44,032 bases of DNA from NCBI RefSeq assembly GCF_018139695.1, contig NZ_JAGSOG010000039.1, positions 1 through 44,032 on the forward strand. Direction: 5' to 3'. The notes beneath the pieces were generated by a model, which did not search any database, had not been told where the DNA came from, and worked only from the letters and a program-made list of their open reading frames with translations. This document shows, piece after piece, positions 21,924-30,068 of the stretch (position 1 is the stretch's first letter; every line of letters starts with the position of its first letter). Position numbers and translations under genes: made by a program. This stretch comes from Actinospica durhamensis. Its GTDB lineage: Bacteria > Actinomycetota > Actinomycetes > Streptomycetales > Catenulisporaceae.

Positions 21924-22928
21924 ATGAGGCGAGCAATTCTGGCAGGTGTCGTCTTGGCGACGCTGATGGCGAGCGGGTGCGCGAGCGCGGTGACGGTATC
22001 GGACGTGGGCGAAAGCCGTGCCATACCGACGAGCGGGTCGGTCGCACCGGTGCAGACGAAGAATGACTGCGCCGCCTACGCGCAGTCTGTGAAGTCCGGC
22101 GGCGACGGCGCGCAGTCGCCGGCCGGCACGCTTCCGGCAGATGCCCACCCGGTCTCGCTGCTCGAGTGCGTCCAGGCCGAGCAAGACGTCGCCGGCGAGG
22201 GCGAGTGGCAGGTCGTCAACACGGTCAGGTCGACCGGTTCCGTCGACGGTTTCGTCAATGCTCTGCGATCCGCCTACGTCAGGCCTCCGCAGTCGAGCCC
22301 GACGGAGTCCATCGCCTGCACCGCCATCGGCTACGTCCAGCAGTGGATCGTGCTGGTTGACGGCGACGGCACAGCCTACCGGATCGCCATCCCGTTCTGG
22401 GGTGTGTGTCCGGCACCCGATCCCGCTGTGCTCAAGGCCTTGGCGGCCGTGAAGACCACAATCGCCTCCACCGAGCGAATCCGGCAGACGCTGTCGGCGG
22501 GAGCGCAGTCGAGCGGATGCGACCAGCAGTTCGCTGAGGTGGCGTTCGTGTACGCGCAGGTGAACAGCTCGGGGACGAGTGCTCCCTTCTTCTCGGGGAC
22601 GAACTCCGTCAAGACCTTCCGCGTCTGCTTCTATAAGCTCGCCGGCGCCTACGACAAGATCAAGCCCGCCGGCGAGTTCGAGTCCGCCGCGACGATCAGC
22701 GGCGGCCAAGCGGCCCTCGTCTACGACGGCCTGAAGAGCGCTCCTGTCGCCGCCGGGAAGAACTGCGCCGCACCGGCGACCGAGTACGCCACCCTGTTCG
22801 CCAATGCCGACAGCGGAAACTGGAGCGTGGTGGAACTCGGCGGCTGCCGGCTCGCGGCGCCGGGTTCGGGCCCTGACCGGCAAGCTCCCTCGTCCGTCAT
22901 CCAGGCCCTGCTGGCGGCGAAGAAGTAG
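21924..22928 (+). CDS. Secreted lipoprotein of unknown function
   Basis: A 334-residue protein with a classical lipoprotein signal: MRRAILAGVVLATLMASGC, where Cys19 follows the lipobox MASG. The mature protein is soluble, with a Thr/Ser-rich start and cysteines spaced to allow several disulphides. Phrases such as GYVQQWIVLVDGDGTAYRIA and TFRVCFYKLAGAYD show alternating beta strands, but no known family is recognisable. ATG 21924 follows AAGGGGACAGCG, a good ribosome binding site, in an AT-richer stretch (GCGATATATAAGG) that may include the -10 region. It stands alone between remnants and ends just before a hairpin. Confidence 0.8.
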   Translation: MRRAILAGVVLATLMASGCASAVTVSDVGESRAIPTSGSVAPVQTKNDCAAYAQSVKSGGDGAQSPAGTLPADAHPVSLLECVQAEQDVAGEGEWQVVNTVRSTGSVDGFVNALRSAYVRPPQSSPTESIACTAIGYVQQWIVLVDGDGTAYRIAIPFWGVCPAPDPAVLKALAAVKTTIASTERIRQTLSAGAQSSGCDQQFAEVAFVYAQVNSSGTSAPFFSGTNSVKTFRVCFYKLAGAYDKIKPAGEFESAATISGGQAALVYDGLKSAPVAAGKNCAAPATEYATLFANADSGNWSVVELGGCRLAAPGSGPDRQAPSSVIQALLAAKK

Positions 22929-22930
22929 CA

Positions 22931-22985
22931 GCCACGGTCCGCTCCTGTCCGCCACGGTCCGCTCCTCGCCGCAGCGGACCGTGGC
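22931..22985. terminator. Direct repeat and hairpin after the lipoprotein gene
   Basis: GCCACGGTCCGCTCC is found at 22931-22945 and 22951-22965. The second copy pairs with GCGGACCGTGGC (22974-22985) in a 12-bp perfect stem with an 11-nt loop. It probably terminates the lipoprotein transcript; the right arm runs into the IS3 fragment, so it could instead be rearranged insertion-sequence DNA. Confidence 0.55.
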
Positions 22986-23169
22986 GGAGATCGCCGCGCA
23001 GCCGGGCGTCAGCGATCAGATCCCGCGCAAGTGGATGGACCAGGCCCGGATCGACGCGGGCGGGGATCAGGGCGGCGCGTTGACCACCGCTGAGCGAGAC
23101 GAACTGCGCCGACTGCGCGAGGTGGCCGAAGCGCGAACTCCCCGGAGCAGGGAGACGGCCTTCCCATGA
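22975..23169 (+). mobile_element. IS3-family OrfA (transposase helix-turn-helix) fragment
   Basis: A stretch of 64 codons reads RTVAEIAAQPGVSDQIPRKW, then MDQARIDAGGDQGGALTTAE and RDELRRLREVAE. This matches the second half of the HTH domain and the start of the leucine-zipper helix of IS3-type OrfA proteins from actinomycetes. The beginning is missing, no OrfB follows, and after REVAEA the homology stops, so it is a relic without function. No terminal inverted repeat or target duplication could be seen. It directly abuts an IS5-type remnant. Confidence 0.7.
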
Positions 23170-23211
23170 CGTTGCGCCTCTTCCTCGTGGATCTCACGAG
23201 ATCCAAGTATC

Positions 23212-23690
23212 AAGGATTTGGTAGTCGCGGGGAAGGTCGCCTCTCTGATCCTGGATGGCACGCTGATATCGACCGACCGACCGACCGGCTGGCCGAGCCA
23301 AAGGTCTCGAGGAAGGGCCGCGAGATCGACGCGTGGTACTCCGGGAAGAGCCGGGAGTTCGGCGGTGTGATCCAGGCGCTGATGGATCCGGTCGGTGAGC
23401 CCTTGTGGGTCTCGGACGTGCTTCCGGGCTCCACACGCGATGTGACCGCGGCCCGCGAACTGGTCCTGGCGATCGCCTGGCATTACACCGCCGAGATGCC
23501 GATCCTGGCCGACTGCGGGTACGAAGGCGCAGGCTGTCGGCGTGCTCACCCGGTCCCGCACCGCGCCGACGGAATCCCGAGCCGCCCTCGCCGTCGCGCG
23601 ATTCGAACACAAGATCGCGAGCTGACTCTCGCTGGGATCACCTCATTGGGCGGATGGTGTGACGAAGTGGTCTTACTCAGTCTGAAACTT
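23212..23690 (+). mobile_element. IS5-family DDE transposase remnant, frameshifted by a (CGAC) repeat
   Basis: The internal part of a DDE_Tnp_4-type transposase is visible. LVVAGKVASLILDGTLISTD (from 23212) is in one frame, then in the next frame RLAEPKVSRKGREIDAWYSG, GGVIQALMDP, LWVSDVLPGSTRDVTAAREL and MPILADCGYEGAG (the second catalytic Asp region). Between the halves is (CGAC)x4 at 23270-23285. Removing two units restores one frame exactly, so slippage explains the break. The N-terminal HTH and the C-terminal third with the catalytic Glu are missing or unreadable. Non-functional. A short hairpin CTCGTG...CACGAG at 23184-23200 precedes it. Confidence 0.75.
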
Positions 23691-24609
23691 TGAGCGTGGC
23701 GCCGTAGGCCTGCAGGGCGGGGATGATCGGCTGATAGAACGACTGGGGTGTACCAGCCGCGCAGTCCACTGATCCGCCCGAGGTGATCCCCAGGGCAATT
23801 CCCTTGTCGAAGAGCGCACCGCCCGAATCCCCCGGCCTGGCGCACATGTCTGTTTCAATCATGCCCTGCACTCGCGTGCCATTGACATAATTGACGGTAA
23901 CGTCGAGGCCCGTGACCATTCCAGCACTCAAGCCGCTGGTAGAACCGGACTTTTCGACACTCTCACCCACATACGCGTTCCCGGCAACATAGACCCGCTG
24001 CTGCTGGCCATCGTACAAGTTGACGGCCGCGGGCGAGGCCGCTGCTGCGGTGTAACGGGCGAGCGCGTAGTCAGGGTATCCCTTGGCAGGGTCGTTGAAG
24101 CTGGCATTGACCGTCGTCGCGACCGTGATCCCGAAGTTCGCCTCCCACGTCGAATTCGCCCATGCATTGTCGCCACAGTGTCCTGCTGTCAGAAATCCGT
24201 CCTGCCCCTCGCGCGTCAGGACATTGAAAGCCGCCGAGCAGCGACTCCGCGGCCTGTAGATGGCGTCACCGCCAACGAATCCCGGGCGTAGGTCGCCATG
24301 GAATGTCGTCACGGTGATATGGGCACCGGTGTGGGCCTCATCGGCGGCTACGGCGCTTTCGATCGCAGCGATCTCGTCAGGATCCGCGTTGTCACTGACT
24401 TCCACCACGACGTGGTCGGGTGCGGTCACCCCAAAGGCGGTGTCGGGATAGTAATCCTGGGCGTCAAGCTCGTGGATGGCCGCCCCTGCCGCGCCAGCCG
24501 CCCCCGGCGTCGCCTCGACCGCTGAGGCGGGAACGGCAGCGGCGATTCCGGACACGGTGACCACGGCGGTCGCGGCAAGCGCGACGGCACAGCGCGTAGC
24601 TAATCTCAT
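23677..24609 (-). CDS. Secreted chymotrypsin-like serine protease (family S1, streptogrisin-like)
   Basis: A 310-residue preproprotease. It has a signal peptide to about residue 30 (VPASA), an acidic pro-segment (about 31-120) with DEIAAIESAVAADEAHTG, and a mature S1 domain from about 121. The triad is intact: His144 in TAGHC, Asp180 in GYPDYALA and Ser262 in RPGDSGGALF. Cysteine pairs Cys124-Cys145 and Cys256-Cys283 match alpha-lytic/streptogrisin proteases. ATG 24609 is chosen over an upstream extension without signal features; the ribosome binding site is weak. Its stop codon lies at the edge of the IS5 remnant. The role is extracellular protein degradation; specificity was not deduced. 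Confidence 0.92.
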   Translation of the reverse strand: MRLATRCAVALAATAVVTVSGIAAAVPASAVEATPGAAGAAGAAIHELDAQDYYPDTAFGVTAPDHVVVEVSDNADPDEIAAIESAVAADEAHTGAHITVTTFHGDLRPGFVGGDAIYRPRSRCSAAFNVLTREGQDGFLTAGHCGDNAWANSTWEANFGITVATTVNASFNDPAKGYPDYALARYTAAAASPAAVNLYDGQQQRVYVAGNAYVGESVEKSGSTSGLSAGMVTGLDVTVNYVNGTRVQGMIETDMCARPGDSGGALFDKGIALGITSGGSVDCAAGTPQSFYQPIIPALQAYGATLKVSD

Positions 24610-24721
24610 GACCCTGACTGTCGCATGGCAATGCTTTTGACCAGCCCGGACACCCGACGGGCTCGGACACAAAACACCCGGTCGGCCGCGGCCCACGGCT
24701 CGCGCCGGATTTCGCCGGAAT

Positions 24722-25500
24722 GGCGGATGCTGTGCCCTGGCCTGTTCGGGTTCACCTGGCTGCCGCTCGCGCGTATCCGGCCAGCTCTATCCCGGTCACT
24801 ACGAGCAGGCGTAGAACGCGGTCGTCCTCGACGCCGACCCGCCGGCGACCGTCCGGCGCTGCCGCCGGCACCCCGGCTGGATTCCCTTCGCCGCCGACGA
24901 GAGCGGCAACTGTCTCGCCGTGGACATGGCGCCGGCCCGCGACGGCCGTCCGGGCCAGGTCATCGCGCTGGGCAGGGACCATCTGGACGGCCCGACATAC
25001 GTCGCCGAGTCGGTGACAGCGCTCCTTGAGCGGTCCCTCGCCCTCCTCGAGCAAGGCTCTTACACAGTCGCGGACGGCGGAATCTACCTGGCCGGGCTCA
25101 GATCGTCTCGCAGCGCCGGAAAATTCGTGGGCGAGATGCCGGGCGAGGCGACAGCCCAGCTCCACGCCGTCTATCTGAAGGGCCGAGGTCCGGTCAGCTT
25201 GGCTCCCCTGGCGGGCGCGGCGAACCTGAGATTGCTGCAGGGTGTGGTCGAGGACTTGTCCCCGGTCGCCGCGTTGGCAGCGTCGCGGACATGCCCGACC
25301 TGCGCTACCTCGCGCTGAACGCGGCGCAGTGGATGACCCTGGCGGATCAGGGAACGTCGGCACCACACCTGGCCGCCGCCAGGTCGGTCGTCGCGGACGC
25401 CACCCTCGACATGGCACTGGCATGGACAGCCCGCCTCGGTCTCGACACCTCGTCCGCGCTGCGTGTGGGCGGCACCCTCACCGACAACAGCGCCACATGA
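24722..25500 (+). pseudogene. Degenerate SMI1/KNR4 (SUKH) plus leucine-rich-repeat gene
   Basis: The frame from about 24722 contains GQLYPGHYEQA, then a TAG stop at 24812, then VVLDADPPATVRRCRRHPGW, IPFAADESGNCLAVDMAP and GPTYVAESVTALL. This is the C-terminal half of a SUKH domain, a fold used in many immunity proteins. LRR-like text follows (VSLAPLAGAANLRLLQ), and near 25280 the frame shifts: PDLRYLALNAAQWMTLADQG continues in another frame to 25500. With a nonsense codon, a frameshift and no start, the gene is broken. It may once have been an immunity-type or regulatory protein. The stop and frameshift are directly visible. Confidence 0.6.
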
Positions 25501-25543
25501 CCATGGCTCAACGCTGGAGCCGGTGCTGCCGGTCCCGCTGGCG

Positions 25544-26301
25544 TCAGGATGTGCTCGCCGTGCCGAGGCTACCCAGGTGGCGGGCGAAGAATCGGATCGA
25601 GCTGTCGATTTCGAACGAGGGGACTCCGAAGTGGCCGCCAGGGTTGGCGTGCAGGGTTTTCTCGGCTGAGCCGAGCGCGTCGTACAAGTTCATGACGGAG
25701 TCCCGGGGATTGCCTTGGTCGTCCCACTGCAGCAAGAACTCGACCGGAACCGTGATCCGCGCGGCGATGTCGAGTAGCCAGTCGCTTCCGACGAGGCCGA
25801 GGACCGCGGCCGTGATCCGGGGCTCGGCCGCGACGAGGCGTATGCCCATCTCGCCGCCCTGGGAGAGACCGTAGTATCCGACGGGCCGGCCGGTGCCGAC
25901 GCAGTCCAGTTGCCGGAGTGCGTCGAGGGTGGTCTGCCAGTCGGGTATGAGCTGCGACGCCACGGTTTCGTTGAGGGCGGGCCACGCCGGGCCCAGGGGC
26001 TCGCCCGCCGCCTCTCGTTCCTTGATGAGCGCGACCAGCCGCCGGATCTCCGGGTGCTCCGGCCTGTCGCCGGTTCCCGGCGCGTCGATGGCGGCCACGG
26101 CGAAGCCGCAGGTGGTGACGTAGGGGAAGGCTCGGGAGACGACCTCCCATCCCTTCTTGTGCTGACCGCCGCCGTGTCCGATCAGGACCAGCGGACGCGG
26201 GCCGGAGCCCTCGGCGGGCGTCCAGAAACTCCGGGGATGTCTCCGATGGTGAAGAGCCGCTCGCGGATTCCGTCCGTGACGGTCTCTGAGGTGATGTGCA
26301 C
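25544..26301 (-). pseudogene. Alpha/beta hydrolase (dienelactone hydrolase-like), frameshifted near N-terminus
   Basis: The intact part from GTG 26098 down to 25544 encodes 184 residues with the nucleophile elbow GYYGLSQGGEMG (Ser), WDDQGNPRD and the catalytic His in NPGGHFGVP. In the same frame just upstream lie WTPAEGSGPRPLVLIGHGGG (oxyanion-hole HGGG) and QHKKGWEVVSRAFPYV. The N-terminal strand, VTDGIRERLFTIGDIPGV from GTG 26301, is in a different frame. One missing base in the AAA run at 26226-26228 (+ strand) would explain it. So the gene is either a recent pseudogene or an assembly error. The intact remainder would lack a beta-strand and the oxyanion loop. Substrate unknown. Confidence 0.65.
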
Positions 26302-26570
26302 TGCGGAATTACATCAATATTCGTACTGGGGCCGCCAGCCATTTATCCGTTATCCGGGCGGACTGTCTGGACCGGACGGACCGGGAGACGACGGCGGTGT
26401 CGGTCCGGGGCGGAGCCCGTGGTCCTCCGGGACCGCAACGCGCCCCAGTTTTTCCTCGGTGACTATTGCGTCGCAGTATGCGATCGTGATATCACTTCAC
26501 TCGATCATCAGGGTACTTTCTCACTGGCGATCGAAGGCGCCGCGGGCTGGGGGGACGGAGCGGTTTGCCG
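26302..26570. other. Non-coding upstream region of the permease-amidase genes
   Basis: No gene-like frame is convincing here. The piece around 26460-26515 is AT-richer than its surroundings and holds the 10-bp palindrome GTGATATCAC (26486-26495) flanked by CGATC words, so it is the best candidate for the promoter/operator region of the permease operon. No clear -35/-10 pair could be assigned. Confidence 0.4.
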
Positions 26571-26720
26571 GTGTTCAGTCCTCGGTCCCCGCGACCCCGC
26601 CTCGATCCCGACCCGCCCTTCGACGACACGGACCCGCGCCGTGCGCGCGAAGCGGCCATGGGCGACTCGGAGGCGGTGCGCGACCTCACCGTCGCGGCCG
26701 CCGCGCACGATCAGACCTGA
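26571..26720 (+). CDS. Possible small protein upstream of the permease (49 aa)
   Basis: A GTG-started frame encodes 49 residues (MFSPRSPRPRLDPDPPFDDT, then DPRRAREAAMGDSEAVRDL). The third positions are almost all G or C and the second half is helical and acidic, as in real actinomycete genes. No ribosome binding site is obvious and no domain is known. Its TGA is 51 bp before the permease ATG, so it could be a leader peptide or the first gene of the operon. Confidence 0.35.
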   Translation: MFSPRSPRPRLDPDPPFDDTDPRRAREAAMGDSEAVRDLTVAAAAHDQT

Positions 26721-26771
26721 TCAGACCCTTTATCTTCCCCGTCAGCGCTCTCACCTTCCGGAGTGACCGCC

Positions 26772-28394
26772 ATGGCCGACGAAGCGAACCGAATAGACAC
26801 CACGCAGGCCGCCCTGGCAGGCGATGCCGCCGACACCGACGAGCTGCACCGGCTCGGCTATCCCCAGTTGCTCAGCCGGGGCCTGACGGGCTTTCGCAAC
26901 ATGGGCGTGGCCTTCTCCATCATCTGCGTGATCGGCGGCGTGTCGATCATGTACTCCACCGGCATGAACGACGGCGGCCCGGCCGACCTGTTCTGGGGCT
27001 GGATCCTGGTGTCCGGCCTGATCCTGGCGCTGGGCGCGGCCATGGCCGAGGTCTGCTCCAGCTACCCGACCTCCGGCGGCCTCTACTACTGGTCGGCGAA
27101 GCTGGCCAAGCGCAACGCGCCGGCGTGGGCGTGGTTCACCGGCTGGTTCAACGTGCTCGGCCAGATCGCGGGCACCGCGGGCGCCTCCTACGGCGCGGCG
27201 TTCTTCATCGTCTCCTTCGGCGTGCTCGAGGGCTGGTGGTCCTACACCACCGACCACGTCGTGCTGGCCTACCTGATCGCCACCGTCGTGCTCGGCCTCG
27301 TGGTCACCTTCGGCCGCAAGCTCGTCGGCATCATCGGCGCGGTCAGCGTCTGGTGGCACACGCTCTTCGCGCTGGTGATGATCGGCGCGCTGATCTTCGC
27401 GCCCTCACACCACCAGAGCGCCGGGCAGGCCCTGACCCACTTCGTCAACGGCACCACCTTCCACTGGCCGATCTACGCGGCGCTGCTCGGCCTGCTGGTG
27501 GGAGCGGAGACCTTCACCGGCTACGACGCCTGCGCGCACCTGACCGAGGAGACCCGGCAGCCCGGCCTCGCCGCGCCGCGCGGCATGGTCCGCGCCATCG
27601 CCATCGCGGCCGTGCTCGGCACCCTGCTGATCGGGTCGCTCAACTTCGCCGTGCAGAACTACCAGCGCGAGGCGGCGGGCACCAAGACCGGCAACGCGGT
27701 CAGCGACATCCTGGTGGACGCGGTCGGCCTCGGCTTCGGCAAGGTGCTCGTCGCCGCGATCGTCATCGCGCTGCTGTTCTGCATCAACGGCAACCTGACC
27801 TCGAACTCGCGGATGATCTACGCGTTCTCCCGTGACTTCGCCCGGGCCGACGACGGCCGCACCCACCCGGTCTCGCGCAAGCTCAGCGAGGTGCACACCG
27901 CCAGCCGCGTGCCGCGCTACGCCGTCTGGGTCGCCGTGCTCGGCGCCTGCCTGCTCGGGGTGCTGAACCTGTGGAGCACGGTGGCGTTCAACGCCGCCAT
28001 CACGATCAACGTCATCGGCCTCTACACCGCGTACGCGATCCCGGTGTTCCTGCGGCTGCGCCGCGGCGAGGAGTTCCAGCGCGGCCCCTGGCATCTGGGC
28101 AGGTGGTCGAACCTGGTCGGTTGGACGGCGGTGGTCTGGGTGGTCGCGGCGGACATCCTGTTCGTGCTGCCGGCCACCAACCCGGTCTTCGCCAGCGCGA
28201 CGTTCCCGTACACGCTGCCGGTGTTCGTCGTCGTGATCGGCGGCGCGGCGCTGTGGTGGCAGCTGTCGGCGAAGAACTGGTTCGCCGGCCCGCGCTCGCT
28301 CGGCACGCCCGAGCAGCTCGCGGCGATCGAGCAGCAGCTGGTCACGGTCCGCGAGCCGAGCACTGTGGCGAGCCCGGAGGCCGCGGCCGGCTGA
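26772..28394 (+). CDS. APC-superfamily amino acid/amine permease
   Basis: A 540-residue transporter with 12 predicted helices. The family hallmark at TM1 is GFRNMGVAFSIICVIGGVSI; other typical parts are GAAMAEVCSSYPTSGGLYYW and SAKLAKRNAPAWAWFTGWFN, plus TGYDACAHLTEETRQP and LTSNSRMIYAFSRD, all conserved in the bacterial GABA/choline/amino-acid permease branch. ATG 26772 is supported by GGAG at 26760-26763; an alternative GTG is at 26763. The acetamidase/formamidase gene follows 91 bp later, so the pair may import and hydrolyse an amide or nitrogen source. The substrate is inferred only from that neighbour. Confidence 0.92.
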   Translation: MADEANRIDTTQAALAGDAADTDELHRLGYPQLLSRGLTGFRNMGVAFSIICVIGGVSIMYSTGMNDGGPADLFWGWILVSGLILALGAAMAEVCSSYPTSGGLYYWSAKLAKRNAPAWAWFTGWFNVLGQIAGTAGASYGAAFFIVSFGVLEGWWSYTTDHVVLAYLIATVVLGLVVTFGRKLVGIIGAVSVWWHTLFALVMIGALIFAPSHHQSAGQALTHFVNGTTFHWPIYAALLGLLVGAETFTGYDACAHLTEETRQPGLAAPRGMVRAIAIAAVLGTLLIGSLNFAVQNYQREAAGTKTGNAVSDILVDAVGLGFGKVLVAAIVIALLFCINGNLTSNSRMIYAFSRDFARADDGRTHPVSRKLSEVHTASRVPRYAVWVAVLGACLLGVLNLWSTVAFNAAITINVIGLYTAYAIPVFLRLRRGEEFQRGPWHLGRWSNLVGWTAVVWVVAADILFVLPATNPVFASATFPYTLPVFVVVIGGAALWWQLSAKNWFAGPRSLGTPEQLAAIEQQLVTVREPSTVASPEAAAG

Positions 28395-28430
28395 GGCCCG
28401 GGATACTCGATCGACTCGGCACGACCCCTG

Positions 28431-28459
28431 ACGCGGCGGCCGGGCCCCGGCCGCCGCGT
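28431..28459. terminator. Strong GC hairpin between permease and amidase genes
   Basis: Arms ACGCGGCGGCCGGG (28431-28444) and CCCGGCCGCCGCGT (28446-28459) are exact complements around a single C. It may terminate part of the permease transcript or protect its 3' end, so the amidase could be expressed at a different level. Confidence 0.65.
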
Positions 28460-28485
28460 TCGCGCGACTCGAAGGAGCAGCAAGG

Positions 28486-29394
28486 ATGCACCTGGGAACC
28501 GACACCGTCCACTACGCCTGGGACAACGAACTCGCGCCCGCACTCGAACTCGACGGATCCGGCACGGTCGAACTCGACCTGCTCGACTCCGCCGCGGGCC
28601 AGTTCGGCCCGACCTCCACCGCGGACAGCCTCGGCGCCCTCGACTTCGCCCGGGTCAACCCGGTCACCGGCCCGATCCTGGTACGCGGCGCCGAGCCGGG
28701 CGACGCGCTGCTGGTCCGGGTGCGGGAGCTCTCGACCGGCCCGTGGGGCTGGTCCGCGAACATCCCCGGCTTCGGCCTGCTGGCCGAGGACTTCCCGGAC
28801 GCCGCGTTCGTGCACAGCCGGATCGACGAGAAGGGCGTCGAACTGGACTTCGGCCCGCTGCTGCCCGCGCTGCCGATGATCGGCACCCTGGGCCTGGCCC
28901 TGCCCGAACCCGGCCGCCACCCGCTGCTCCCGCCCTCGCGCTTCGGCGGCAACATGGACATCCGCCAGCTCGGCCGGGGAAGCAGCGTGCTGCTCCCGGT
29001 CGGTGTGCCCGGCGCGCTGCTCTCACTCGGCGACGCGCACGCGGCGATGGGCGACGGCGAGATCTGCGGTACGGGCGTGGAGACCTCGGCGCGCACCGTG
29101 CTCGAGATCGAACTCGTCAAGCACCGCCCGATTCCCTCGCCGATCCTGGAGACCGCGCCCGCCGCCCGCCGCTCCGGGCCCGCGCTGGTGACCACCGGTA
29201 TCGGCCCCGACCTGCGCGCCGCCGCCCGCGACGCCGCCCGCGCCTTGGTGGACGAGACGGTCAGGCGCACCGGCCTGAGCCCCGTGCACGCCTACGTGCT
29301 CGCCTCCCTGACCGCGGACCTGATCGTCAGCGAGATCGTGGACCTGCCGAACTACGTCGTCTCGTTGCACCTGCCGAGCGACGTACTGGGCTGA
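28486..29394 (+). CDS. Acetamidase/formamidase family protein
   Basis: A 302-residue member of the FmdA/AmdA family, which hydrolyses short-chain amides to acid and ammonia. Typical parts are PVTGPILVRGAEPGDALLVR in the N-terminal beta-sandwich, PPSRFGGNMDIRQLGRGSSV followed by LLPVGVPGALLSLGDAHAAM in the middle (the metal/active site region with the GDxHAAMGDGEI motif), and the Pro-rich C-terminal half with the VSLHLP end. The length fits the family. GAAGGAGCAGCAAGG precedes the ATG. It is likely cytosolic, and with the upstream permease forms a nitrogen-scavenging pair; a hairpin separates them. Confidence 0.92.
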   Translation: MHLGTDTVHYAWDNELAPALELDGSGTVELDLLDSAAGQFGPTSTADSLGALDFARVNPVTGPILVRGAEPGDALLVRVRELSTGPWGWSANIPGFGLLAEDFPDAAFVHSRIDEKGVELDFGPLLPALPMIGTLGLALPEPGRHPLLPPSRFGGNMDIRQLGRGSSVLLPVGVPGALLSLGDAHAAMGDGEICGTGVETSARTVLEIELVKHRPIPSPILETAPAARRSGPALVTTGIGPDLRAAARDAARALVDETVRRTGLSPVHAYVLASLTADLIVSEIVDLPNYVVSLHLPSDVLG

Positions 29395-29476
29395 ACCCGC
29401 GCGGCGCGCGCGGCCGACCGGGGCAATCCGGGCCGACTCGTTCCGATCCCGCCTCCACGCGTGTAGCGTCATGCGT

Positions 29477-29746
29477 ATGACCGACACCGATCACCGCTCC
29501 ATCGAGGACGCGAGAGCACACCTGGGTCGGGTCGTGCGCGACGCCTCTGCCCACGGCCGCCGCACCGTGATCATCGACGGTCACGACGCGGCCGTGGTCA
29601 TGTCGCGTACGGAACTCGAGAACCTCGAGGACGCCGCCGCGCTCGCGCAGTGGCGCGCGGCCGGCTCGCCCATCGCCGGCACGCTCGAGGACCTGGCGGC
29701 CGAGCTCGGCATCGAGGTCCCCGACGCGCACGAGCGCGTGGCGTGA
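29477..29746 (+). CDS. Antitoxin, Phd/YefM type (type II TA)
   Basis: An 89-residue antitoxin. The N-terminal DNA-binding part has SIEDARAHLGRVVRDASAHG and TVIIDGHDAAVVMSRTELEN, a standard Phd/YefM beta-hairpin fold; the C-terminal part, LAQWRAAGSPIAGTLEDLAA, forms the toxin-binding helix. The ATG at 29477 is preferred to 29471: TAGCGT (29464-29469) lies 7 nt before it, which predicts a leaderless transcript, with a weak TTCCGA (29441-29446) as -35. Its stop codon overlaps the GTG of the toxin gene (GTGA). It probably represses its own promoter with the toxin as co-repressor. Confidence 0.88.
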   Translation: MTDTDHRSIEDARAHLGRVVRDASAHGRRTVIIDGHDAAVVMSRTELENLEDAAALAQWRAAGSPIAGTLEDLAAELGIEVPDAHERVA

Positions 29747-30000
29747 GGCTGGAGATCGGGCCGCTGTTCAAGAGCGCCGCGGTCGAAGCGGCGAAGGAAG
29801 ACCAGGACGGCTTCGCCGAGCTGCACAGCGTGCTGCGGCTGCTGCCGAGCAACCCGCGGCCGGACGACTCCGCGGAATGGAGCGTCGACGACTTCGGCGA
29901 ACTGCGCCGCCTGCGCTACGCCGGATACCGCGTGCTCTATGTGATCGACGAGGCGCAGGATCGAGTGGTGTTGATCCGGCTCGGTCGGGACGCCACATAG
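29743..30000 (+). CDS. Toxin, RelE/ParE type (type II TA)
   Basis: An 85-residue toxin starting at GTG 29743, overlapping the antitoxin stop codon by 4 nt. RelE/ParE features are visible: N-terminal LEIGPLFKSAAVEAAKED, the DDFGELRRLRYAGYRVLYVI strand-loop-strand and DRVVLIRLGR near the end. The Arg-rich strand and terminal aromatic-poor C-tail are of the family type, but mRNA cleavage versus gyrase inhibition cannot be decided. A longer frame starts at 29650 inside the antitoxin, but the GTGA coupling is typical of this module. It is followed by a 15-bp stem hairpin. Confidence 0.85.
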   Translation: MRLEIGPLFKSAAVEAAKEDQDGFAELHSVLRLLPSNPRPDDSAEWSVDDFGELRRLRYAGYRVLYVIDEAQDRVVLIRLGRDAT

Positions 30001-30068
30001 ATCGACGCGCGGGCCGGGCGTGAAGTGCCCTGGCCTACCCGGGCCCCTGGCCTGCCCTGACTTGCCCT

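Noticed and set aside
24722-25500. SUKH fragment as an immunity gene for the RHS toxin
   Set aside because: It is 12 kb away from the RHS gene, on the far side of many unrelated genes, and is broken.
25544-26098. Treating the shorter hydrolase frame as an intact gene
   Set aside because: It lacks the strand and oxyanion loop HGGG that are encoded just upstream in the same frame, with the remaining N-terminus in another frame.
26296-26766. A 156-codon plus-strand frame before the permease
   Set aside because: Its composition (Arg/Thr/Pro-rich second half) and lack of codon bias contrast with the GC3-biased 49-codon frame in another register.
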